From the NCBI GenBank assembly GCA_027563935.2, contig CM050453.2, positions 62,542,018 to 62,606,017 of the forward strand: DNA of 64,000 bases, written 5' to 3'. The stretch comes from Costus lasius. Taxonomy: Eukaryota > Streptophyta > Magnoliopsida > Zingiberales > Costaceae. This document shows, one piece after another, positions 36,708-45,496 of the stretch. Within the stretch, counting starts at the first letter, position 1. Each line of letters starts with the position of its first letter. The translations under genes were made by a program, and so were the position numbers. The notes under the pieces are model-generated. The model searched no databases and was not told the origin of the DNA. It saw only the letters and a list, made by a program, of their open reading frames with translations.

Positions 36708-38029
36708 TAGGCTCTTGATATGATCTATATGATTGCTTTGAAGTGTTTGTGATCCATACATATTGCGCTTACTTGATGCATGCTTTGTTTACATGAAGTT
36801 TGCGCTTGTATCATGCTAACATGTAGTTTGCGCTTGTATCATGGCTTTGATGAAGTATGCGCTCCCCCTAGAAGGGGACCCCCTAAAGTTTGCGCTCCCC
36901 CTTGAAGGGGACCCCCTTAGATCTAAGGGTTATCAACATGCTAGAAGATATATCTTATGGATGTTCTAGATGTTTGCGCATGTCAAAATGTTTTCTAAAA
37001 CTTACATCTTGCGCGCATGATTAGATCTAAGGAGCCACTACATTAAATCCTTAGATGGGTTGATGGGGTTGAAAGCATCTTCTAGGTTAGATCCAACTAG
37101 TCTGATCAGACCATCTGACAGCCTAGATGGGTTGACCAGATAGCACCTGTGCGCAAGCACGAGGTGGCTATAGGTCGACTGCATCCAAGGCGTGTAGCGA
37201 GGTCTGGTTGAGACAACTACTGAACACACATGAGTTAGGCCCGGGGTCACACCCGCTTGCCAAAACTCATGAGGGTGGTTCAGCCCTTGGCGCATGCATG
37301 GTTGACCATCAGGTCAACTCGGGTCAGTTAGGACTCGGTGCATGCAGGGGCAAAGGATCTAACTAGATGGATGAGTGGATCCCTATCAATGGACCATTGT
37401 AAGGTTGTAGGGCACATAAGGAAATTAAAATTGATGCCATGGGGTTTTTCAAAAATTTAATTTCTTGATTGGATCACATGATGATTTGATGCCATGATGC
37501 TTGTCTATTTAGTCTTATGTGGGTTGCCCTATTGTGTGCTGTGCTGGGGCCTGCGTGCCTGGTAAATTATAAGTTAATTTTATTGTGATCTGCGAATCAC
37601 TTTTTCATTAATTTATTGTATAATTGACCTGCGAGTCAACCTTGTCTAGATAGATCAAATGTACTTTGATTAGACAAGAGTACAAATGCACACATCCCAA
37701 AGGAGCATTCAGCTGGTGGCGCACCTGAGGTGCTCTTGGCGCTAGGGCCCTAGGTTGGACCAGATGAGATGCCAAGGAGCTCAAGTGAAGACTTAAGTAA
37801 AATTAAGGTCTTACTAGGGTTCATGGGCTTTTACCACATAAGATCATGCTTTCTACTTATTGCTAATAATTAGAATTGCATGTTTAAGTTTATCTTCTAC
37901 TATAGCCATAGGATATGCCTGATAGTAAGAAGATAAAAGACCGTTAAAATCCAACGCTAACATATCAAGCTCGATAAGCCTTCTGACGCGAAACCTCACC
38001 TTTCTGATTATCGTTGGAGCCGTGTTGAA

Positions 38030-38042
38030 CCCACTCAGTGGG
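38030..38042 (+). other. Near-palindrome 1 in H leader
   Basis: CCCACT-C-AGTGGG. The second, CCAACT-C-AGTTGG, follows 209 bp later (38239-38251). The same pair at 207-209 bp spacing occurs in C, F, I and J. Self-complementary sites between donor and gag suggest RNA dimerisation or packaging, by analogy with retroviruses (inference). Confidence 0.5.
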
Positions 38043-38352
38043 CACGTCCATCTATCTTCAGACGGTGCTGGATTTCACCTGCGTGTTACAGAGTAGGGAT
38101 TTATCACTGCTCGTTGCTCAGCATAACACGTGGTGGTCCAGGGAGTAGGTCGGGTCAGCTTGACCATGTAGGCTACATATGTGGCGCATATGGTAGCGCA
38201 TGGAGGCAGCCATCTCTGGAATCAGAGACTGTGTTGTACCAACTCAGTTGGCACAGTCTGCTGGATTGCCAAGATGAAGGGGAATCGCACGGGTTGGCGA
38301 TTGGCTGGGACAGCCTACCAGAAATTAGTGCTTGTCATCTCTGTGCATCTTA

Positions 38353-38368
38353 TCTCGCCTGAGCGGGA
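38353..38368 (+). other. Leader stem-loop, H copy
   Basis: TCTCGC-CTGA-GCGGGA, six pairs with one U-G. E has TCCCAC/GTGGGA and F has TCTCGC/GTGGGA. Pairing is kept through A-U, G-C and G-U exchanges at the fifth pair and C-G versus U-G at the third. Confidence 0.5.
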
Positions 38369-38558
38369 CGCGGAGACCAAGTATGAAATTTGGATCCCAT
38401 CTCACTAAAAGAGTGATACTCTTTCGGACTGTTTACTGGATTTTTCAGTCAGACAAAATAGTGAGAAAAGAATCTTTCTTAAGTCCTGGATTGATTCTAA
38501 ACATTGATACTGACCTTGCTGTTCTTGCTTGTTGTAGATTCCTGCAGCAACGAACACC

Positions 38559-41500
38559 ATGAGCTTCAATGTGCGATCCCTACTGGAAAGGGAGAAGTTT
38601 GCTGGGCCGAACTTCTCTGACTGGTTCGGACACCTTAAGATCGTTCTTAAGGCAGAGAGGAAACTGTATGTCCTCGAGACGGCGATACCGCCGCAGCCCG
38701 CTCCGAACGCCGCAAGGGCGGTTCGGGATGCCTATGAAAAGCACGTCAATGATAGCATTGATGTCGCTTGCCTGATGCTAGCGTCTATGACGCCACCACT
38801 GCAGCGTCAGCATGAGGATATGTCGGCTATAGAAATTATAGCGAACCTCAAGATGTTGTATGCTGCACAGGCGAGGACAGAACGCTATAATCTGACGAAG
38901 CTCTTCTTTCAGAGCAAACTGGATGAGGGGAGCCCAGTGGGAGCTCACGTGCTCAAGATGATTGGGCACAAGGAGGCTCTGGAGAAACTAGGGCATACCA
39001 TCAACCAGGAGCTTGCTGTAGATATTATTCTGCAGTCTCTTCCGCCTTCTTTCGATGCGTTCATCATTAACTTTAATATGAACAAAATCGATTGTACGCC
39101 GGCAGAGCTGCTGAATATGCTCTTGACTACTGAGGAAACTCTGAAGGGTAAGCCTTCAACCTCTATCTTGTTGGTTCCTTCTAGGAACAAGAAGAAGGGG
39201 AAGAAGGGCAAGGCCCCTGTCAAGAATTACAGCAAGGCCCTGAAACAGAAGGTGAAGCGGTCGAAGGATAACAGGTGTTTCCACTGTGGCCAGCTGGGTC
39301 ACTGGAAAAAGGACTGTAAAGCGCTCCAAGGAGATAAGAGGGGAAGCATTGCTTCTGGCTCAGGTATATACGTGACGGAAGTCATGGTTTCATCTTCTTC
39401 TATATCATGGGTGTTGGACACTGCATGTGGAGTTAACATTTGTTCAAATGTGCAGGAACTCAAGAGAAGAAGGCAGGTGGGACAGCATGAGGTAGACCTA
39501 CGCGTTGGAAACGGGGCACGGGTTGCTGCTGTTGCTGTAGGAGACTATTTCATCACTTTACCATCTGGCATTGTATTAGAATTGAACAATTGTTATTTTG
39601 TACCCAGTATTACCAAGAATATTATCTCTATTCCTGCTCTTGTCGGGAAAGGATTTGCCTTTGAATGCAAGATTTCAAAGTGTGTTTTAACTTATGATAA
39701 TATTGTGTATGCAACTGGTTCAATTAACAATGGGTTATTCATGTTGGACATGGAATATTCTATACAAAACATTGATAATAAGAAAGCCAAGTATGCTGAT
39801 GACAGCACCTTGCTATGGCATAGTCGTTTAGGCCATATAAACAAGAAGCGCATTAAGCGGTTGCATGATCATGGACTGCTGGGATCTTTCTCCTATGAGG
39901 AGATTGATACATGCAAAGCTTGTTTAATGGGTAAAATGACGAAGTCTCCTTTTCCTCACAAAGGTCAAAGGACTTCAGGTTTACTTGACCTGATACACAG
40001 TGATGTGTGTGGGCCTTTCAGTAAACATGCCAGAGGTGGCTATCAGTACTTCATTACCTTCACTGATGATTTCAGTAGGTATGGATATGTCTATTTAATG
40101 AGACATAAAAGTGAATCTTTTGACAAGTTCAAAGAGTTCAAAAATGAAGTACAAAATCAGTTAGGCCGAAATATCAAGGCACTTCGTTCTGATCGAGGTG
40201 GAGAATACCTGAGTCATACGTTTACTGACTATCTGAAGGAGTGTGGGATTATCTCACAGCTCACTCCGCCAGGAACACCGCAGTGGAATGGTGTGTCCGA
40301 GAGGAGAAATAGAACGTTACTTGATATGGTTCGTTCTATGATGAGTCAGGCTACTCTTCCATATTCCTTTTGGGGTTTTGCACTGGAAACAGCTGCAAAG
40401 GTACTAAACCGAGTGCCATCCAAGGCAGTTTCAAAGACGCCATATGAGCTATGGTATGGGAAACAGCCTAGCTTGACATTTATCAGGATCTGGGGTTGCG
40501 AGGCTTATGTCAAAAAGCTCGCCTCTGGGAAACTGGAGAGCAGATCTGAGAAATGCATCTTTGTCGGTTACCCTAAGGAAACTAAGGGTTATTATTTCTA
40601 CGATCCCAAAGAGAACAAGATATTTGTTGCTCGGACGGCCATATTTCTTGAGAAGGAGTTTCTTCTGCAAGAGGCCAGTGGGAGAGAAATAAAGCTGGAT
40701 GAGATTCCAAAGGAAGGACAAAGTAGTCAGGCAGAGTTGGATGTGCCTGAGCCAGTAGATCAGGTTACTGAACAACCTGAGGCTCAGATATCACGGGAAC
40801 CGCGAAGATCGGGTAGGATCCGTCGACAGCCTGAGCGCTATGTCGGAGTCTACATCATTGATAATGATGAACCCCTAACTTATGCGGATGCGGTCAGTGG
40901 ACCGGAGTCAGCTAGATGGCTTGAAGCTATGCGAGCCGAGATGGACTCCATGTCAGATAACCAAGTCTGGGATTTGGTTGATCCGCCTCCGGGAGTAATC
41001 CCTATAGGCTGTAAATGGATCTTCAAGAAGAAGATTGACATGGATGGTAACGTGGTTACCTATAAAGGCAGGCTAGTTGCGAAAGGTTTCAAACAAATCT
41101 ACGGGATAGATTATGATGAAACTTTCTCACCTGTAGCCATGTTTAAGTCTATTCGGATTCTTTTCGCGATAGCTGCATATTACGATTATGAGATCTGGCA
41201 GATGGATGTGAAGACAGCTTTCCTTAATGGAAATCTGGATGAGGATGTGTATATGACACAACCAGAAGGTTTCACTAATCCATCAGATCGTCATAAAATA
41301 TGCAAGTTAAAGAAGTCCATTTATGGACTTAAACAAGCATCTAGGAGCTGGAATATTCGTTTTGATGAATCAATCTCTGAGTTTGGTTTCATCAAGAACG
41401 AGGATGACCCGTGTGTATATAAGAGGTTTAGTGGGAGCGTGATTACATTCCTAATCCTCTACGTCGATGATATCTTGATCATTGGAAATGATATTCCTGA

Positions 41501-42443
41501 ACTGCATGCTGTTAAGGCATGGTTAGGAAAATGTTTCCAGATGAAAGATTTAGGAGAAGCAGCCTATGTATTAGGTGTGAAGATCTACAGGGATAGATCT
41601 AAGAAGCTTCTCGGGCTGTGCCAGAGTACTTACATCGATAAGGTCCTGGAGAGATTCCATTTAGAGAATTCTAAACGTGGATATCTTCCAGTCAGACATG
41701 GTCTGAATCTTTCGAAGAGTCAGTGTCCACAAACACAGACTGAGAAAGATGAAATGGACAATACGCCTTATGCTTCGGCTATTGGGTCCATTATGTATGC
41801 GATGTTGTGTACTCGCCCAGACGTCGCTTACAGGTTAAGCGTAACCAGTCGATTCCAAAGTAATCCAGGTTTGGCGCACTGGATTGCAGTCAAGAACATT
41901 TTAAAATATCTGCGGAGGACCAAAGATATGTTCTTGATATATGGTGGTCAGGAAGAACTCAGTATAGAGGGATATACTGACGCTTCGTTCCAGTCGGACC
42001 AGGATGATTTCCGATCGCAATCAGGCTATGTTTTTAGCTTGAATGGTGGAGCAGTGGTGTGGAAGAGTTTCAAACAGTCAACTGTTGCTGATTCCACAAC
42101 AGAAGCCGAGTATGTTGCAGCCTCGGAAGCATCCAAGGAGGCAGTGTGGATTCGTAAGTTCGTGAGAGAACTTGGTGTCGTTCCTTCGAGTGCTGATCCT
42201 TTGGTTATCTTCTGTGATAACACTGGAGCCATCGCACAAGCAAAGGAACCGCGGTCGCACCAGAAGTCCAAGCACATACAGAGACGGTTTCACTTGATCC
42301 GGGAGATCATTGATCGAGGCGAGATCAAAATATGCAAGGTTCATACAGATGACAATCTGGCAGACCCACTTACCAAGCCTCTGGCGCAGCAGAAGCATGA
42401 GAAGCACTGTAATAATATGGGTTTGAGATTTCTCAACCATTAG
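38559..42443 (+). CDS. gag-pol: Element H Gag-Pol polyprotein, intact (1294 aa)
   Basis: An uninterrupted Copia polyprotein. Order by residue: Gag core about 1-200; Lys-rich 208-236; CCHC knuckle Cys240-Cys253; protease Asp287 (DTA); integrase zinc His421, His426, Cys452, Cys455; catalytic Asp482, Asp545, Glu581; integrase C-terminus to about 700; linker with RSGRIRR near 750; RT from about 805 with Asp883 (QMDVK) and YVDD 968-971; RNase H Asp1141, Glu1182, Asp1220; end RFLNH. Gag builds the particle, protease cleaves, RT-RNase H copies RNA to DNA and integrase inserts it. The Met at 38559 is the first in exon 2. Homology with E and F continues upstream (AATNT), so the true start is probably the LTR ATG at 36555, giving 1304 residues. 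One oddity: VNIC after the protease motif, where other copies have VHIC. Confidence 0.95.
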   Translation: MSFNVRSLLEREKFAGPNFSDWFGHLKIVLKAERKLYVLETAIPPQPAPNAARAVRDAYEKHVNDSIDVACLMLASMTPPLQRQHEDMSAIEIIANLKMLYAAQARTERYNLTKLFFQSKLDEGSPVGAHVLKMIGHKEALEKLGHTINQELAVDIILQSLPPSFDAFIINFNMNKIDCTPAELLNMLLTTEETLKGKPSTSILLVPSRNKKKGKKGKAPVKNYSKALKQKVKRSKDNRCFHCGQLGHWKKDCKALQGDKRGSIASGSGIYVTEVMVSSSSISWVLDTACGVNICSNVQELKRRRQVGQHEVDLRVGNGARVAAVAVGDYFITLPSGIVLELNNCYFVPSITKNIISIPALVGKGFAFECKISKCVLTYDNIVYATGSINNGLFMLDMEYSIQNIDNKKAKYADDSTLLWHSRLGHINKKRIKRLHDHGLLGSFSYEEIDTCKACLMGKMTKSPFPHKGQRTSGLLDLIHSDVCGPFSKHARGGYQYFITFTDDFSRYGYVYLMRHKSESFDKFKEFKNEVQNQLGRNIKALRSDRGGEYLSHTFTDYLKECGIISQLTPPGTPQWNGVSERRNRTLLDMVRSMMSQATLPYSFWGFALETAAKVLNRVPSKAVSKTPYELWYGKQPSLTFIRIWGCEAYVKKLASGKLESRSEKCIFVGYPKETKGYYFYDPKENKIFVARTAIFLEKEFLLQEASGREIKLDEIPKEGQSSQAELDVPEPVDQVTEQPEAQISREPRRSGRIRRQPERYVGVYIIDNDEPLTYADAVSGPESARWLEAMRAEMDSMSDNQVWDLVDPPPGVIPIGCKWIFKKKIDMDGNVVTYKGRLVAKGFKQIYGIDYDETFSPVAMFKSIRILFAIAAYYDYEIWQMDVKTAFLNGNLDEDVYMTQPEGFTNPSDRHKICKLKKSIYGLKQASRSWNIRFDESISEFGFIKNEDDPCVYKRFSGSVITFLILYVDDILIIGNDIPELHAVKAWLGKCFQMKDLGEAAYVLGVKIYRDRSKKLLGLCQSTYIDKVLERFHLENSKRGYLPVRHGLNLSKSQCPQTQTEKDEMDNTPYASAIGSIMYAMLCTRPDVAYRLSVTSRFQSNPGLAHWIAVKNILKYLRRTKDMFLIYGGQEELSIEGYTDASFQSDQDDFRSQSGYVFSLNGGAVVWKSFKQSTVADSTTEAEYVAASEASKEAVWIRKFVRELGVVPSSADPLVIFCDNTGAIAQAKEPRSHQKSKHIQRRFHLIREIIDRGEIKICKVHTDDNLADPLTKPLAQQKHEKHCNNMGLRFLNH

Positions 42444-42450
42444 ATTAAGT

Positions 42451-42463
42451 GCAAGTGGGAGAT
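42451..42463 (+). other. Polypurine tract of H
   Basis: GCAAGTGGGAGAT directly before the 3' LTR, just downstream of the gag-pol stop. Confidence 0.88.
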
Positions 42464-44145
42464 TGTTGGGGTATGCCCTTAAGGCTAATGTTTGAGGCCT
42501 TGGGATTGTATTAGTATCATGTAATAAACTCTTAAGTTTATAAAGGCATGGTTATTATTCAGGTTGTTACCTTGTCTGCTGTAATAAGTGTACTTCTGAA
42601 TAATGTCTCAAAGCTGTTCAGCTAGGCTGACAGGCTATATGTCCTTAGTCGAGATATCTTGGTGAACATGAGACAGCCTTGATATGATTGAGACTAATAT
42701 GAGTGCTAATCTTATAGGATGCTTCGAGCATGGAATAAGATGTAGACTCATGGGTACATTGGATGTACTGGACAGACCCTACTGGGATATTCCATTGCTT
42801 GTCACAATGTGAATAATCCTTGTAAGCAGCAAGTGGCACATGTCCTTTGACTTGAGATCACTTGTGTTTCTAAATGATGATTGTCATTGTCTTGAGGTAG
42901 TTCAATATCATTTGAAACATAATGATTATAGACTATCTTGGATGGTGAGCTTGAATCAGGTTAGGACACTAGTGATAGACATAGGATTGCCGTCTCCTTG
43001 TTTAAGGAGTATGATGTTCTAAAGGGCCCCCTTATGAGATGATTGAGATAGTGTATGGCCATACCCAGATGACTATGTGCATCTGATCTAATCATGCTCA
43101 TCGTATTGGAGTTACAGGCTTGACATGCTTGTCCAATAAGAACATCCAGTGGTAAAGGACATATGTATGCCTTGTGAATTGAGTCACACTTGTGCTATGG
43201 TTTGGGAGTAGTCTTGGAAGACTCTTTCCTTTATATCGGGAGACAGTGATGTGTTGCTAGATACCCCTCACTGATCGTGATAACGTAAGTTATCGTTACC
43301 GACATTTAGAGGAAACCCTCAGGGTCGCACAATTTGGTGATATGGCTTACTTAAGTCAGATCGTATGGACTGGATTCTTTGAGTTCAGATTAAAGGGATT
43401 TAATCTCTGATTGTAAGTGAGATCTGGTCTGATCATGTTTGATTGATTAGGGCTTGAGATCGGTAAGCTTCGATCGAGAGAGGTGATGCTAGATCGGAGA
43501 GATCAGGGGCATCAGGAGATGAACGGTTGGATCATAAGCCTTGGGGTTTGATTTGGTCTAGACCAAGTGGCTTGAGCTATTTCGGTTTGGTTTGATGAAC
43601 CAAAGCCGATTTGACATTTTGGATTGAACCGGTTCACAAATATGAACGCTTGGTTCAATGCCAAAATGCGTTTGGGTTGGCTTGAACGCATGGCTTGATT
43701 GACTTCCATTTATGGAAAGTCATCAAGGGCCGGTTTTGCTTCAATGCCAAAACGCTTATGCGTTGAGCTCCTCACTTCAACGCCTTGATTCTTTTCGAGG
43801 TGTGGTTGACGAAGGTGTGGAGTAGACATCCAAGAGAAGCTCTCGGCCGAACGGATTCATCTCATCAAACCCTTTCCATTCGACAAGAGAAGGCTTGGGT
43901 GTCTTGCTAGCACAAGAGATCTCAAGGAAGTGAGCATCTTCATCTTGTGTGTGGACTTGTGGAGGAGACCTAGTTTGATCTCTTCTTCCAAGCCGAATTC
44001 CAAGCTTATGGCGTTGGTATGATTTCTCATAACTTAAGTTGATCATATAGTTTCATATGCGATTTTGAAACCCTATTTTCCGCCATGCATGCTAGATGCG
44101 CATGATTAGGGTTTTTCCCCCCCCTTTATGTTAGGGGTTCCTTCA
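42464..44145 (+). repeat. Element H 3' LTR
   Basis: 1682 bp. Against the 5' LTR: C to T at GGGGTTTGAT, A to G at GTGTGTGGAC, one G/T-run base lost (GCGTTTGGG) and one C fewer in the C run. Confidence 0.96.
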
Positions 44146-44533
44146 ATTGGTATCAGAGCTAGGCTCTTGATATGATCTATATGATTGCTTTGAAGTGTTT
44201 GTGATCCATACATATTGCGCTTACTTGATGCATGCTTTGTTTACATGAAGTTTGCGCTTGTATCATGCTAACATGTAGTTTGCGCTTGTATCATGGCTTT
44301 GATGAAGTATGCGCTCCCCCTAGAAGGGGACCCCCTAAAGTTTGCGCTCCCCCTTGAAGGGGACCCCCTTAGATCTAAGGGTTATCAACATGCTAGAAGA
44401 TATATCTTATGGATGTTCTAGATGTTTGCGCATGTCAAAATGTTTTCTAAAACTTACATCTTGCGCGCATGATTAGATCTAAGGAGCCACTACATTAAAT
44501 CCTTAGATGGGTTGATGGGGTTGAAAGCATCTT
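44146..44533 (+). mobile_element. Partial second internal unit of H (388 bp)
   Basis: After the 3' LTR the sequence does not leave the element: primer site TGGTATCAGAGC (44148-44159) and leader follow, identical by eye to 36694-37081. So H was the first unit of a tandem (LTR-internal-LTR-internal), later cut at 44533. Confidence 0.92.
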
Positions 44534-44545
44534 GCGCGCATGATT
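44528..44545. other. Deletion junction with locally copied filler
   Basis: The 18 bases CATCTTGCGCGCATGATT repeat 44457-44474. They join the H leader (which ends in CATCTT) to the I LTR (which begins GATT). The eight middle bases GCGCGCAT belong to neither partner at this place and look copied from 71 bp upstream, with six- and four-base overlaps at the edges. Confidence 0.85.
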
Positions 44546-45496
44546 CACACTTGTGCTATGGTTTGGGTGTAGTCTTGGAAGACTCTTTCCTTTATATCGG
44601 GAGACAGTGATGTGTTGCTAGATACCCCTCACTGATCGTGATAATGTGAATTATCGTTACCGACATTTAAAGGAAACCCTTAGGGTCGCACAATTTGATG
44701 ATATGGCTTACTTCAGTCAGATCGTGTGGACTGAATTGTTTGGGTTCAGTTTAAAGGGATTTAATCTCTGATTGTAAGTGAGATCTAGTCTGATCATGTT
44801 TGATTGATTAGGGCTTGAGATCGGTAAGCTTCGATCGAGAGAATGATTGCTAGATCGGGCAGATCAGAAGCATCAAGAGATTAACGGTCAGATCTGGAGC
44901 CTTAGGGTTTATTTGAGATCTAGACTAGATCATTGGCTTGATTGGTTCTTAAACCGAACCAATGTGAACCGGCTCATGAAATGAGCGCATGGTTCAAGGC
45001 TTGGCGACTTGTTCACTTGGCGTGAACATTGGAGCGAGTGGTGTGGCTATTTTTAGTAACCACGATCTCCACTTGGTGATAACGCTCACGTTCGAATAGC
45101 TCTTGCTATTCTCGCCTCTCAAGCGACCTCTCTCTCGACACTCGTTGTGTGTGGCGACGCTTGGAAGATAGAGGAGGTTTTTGGCCAAAAGAGATAAACA
45201 CATCTCCATCCCTTTTCACTCGATCAAGGACTCCAAGGAACCTTGCTAGCACAAGGAGCACCAAGGGTAGGCGCATTGATCATCTTGTGTGTGAAACTTA
45301 GGAGAAGGCTCGCTTGCGTCTTTCCTTCCAAAGCTTCATCAAACCGATGGCAATGGTATGAGTTTATCTTCATCTATTCAAATATTCGAAAGCTAGTTAT
45401 ATGACATATATAGATCCTTTGAAATCCTAATATCCCATGCAAAATTTTGTTGCGCCACCATTAGGGTTTCTACCCCTGAGTTAGGGGTTCCCTTCA
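44542..45496 (+). repeat. Element I 5' LTR, truncated
   Basis: 955 bp equivalent to 51920-52874. It retains the dyad GATAAT-GTGA-ATTATC (44640-44655), CTATTTTTAG (45047-45056), about 270 nt without ATG, the stem-loop CCTTG-CTAGCA-CAAGG (45241-45256) and exon 1. Confidence 0.93.
45347..45361 (+). promoter_or_regulatory. Predicted gag start codon and 5' splice donor, I
   Basis: ATGGCAATG/GTATGA (ATG 45347, GT at 45356). Joining to 47273 reads MAMIPAATNT into MNFNVRS. Unspliced, GTATGA gives a stop after four codons. The CTAGCA loop ends 104 nt upstream. Confidence 0.6.

Larger units (their letters stand above)
36564..38537 (+). other. Element H leader, predicted 1974-nt intron
   Basis: It runs from the LTR donor to AG at 38536-38537, with TACTGAC branch-point match (38508-38514) and a pyrimidine-rich tract. 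It contains the primer site, two 27-bp C-rich hairpin repeats (36858-36884, 36891-36917), twin near-palindromes (38030-38042 and 38239-38251) and the stem-loop 38353-38368. Short open frames occur but shift between copies. It lacks the tRNA-like segment present in C, I and J. Confidence 0.6.
35010..44145 (+). mobile_element. Element H: Ty1/copia retrotransposon, structurally intact
   Basis: A 9136-bp plus-strand element: 5' LTR 35010-36693, primer site, 1.87 kb leader, an open 1294-codon gag-pol, purine tract and 3' LTR 42464-44145. The LTRs show two substitutions (36090s and 36499 region) and two 1-bp indels by eye, so insertion is very recent. The five bases before it are GGCCA; the matching right-hand copy is lost, because 388 bp of a second internal region and then a deletion junction follow the 3' LTR. 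All catalytic motifs are present, so it could be autonomous. Confidence 0.95.
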
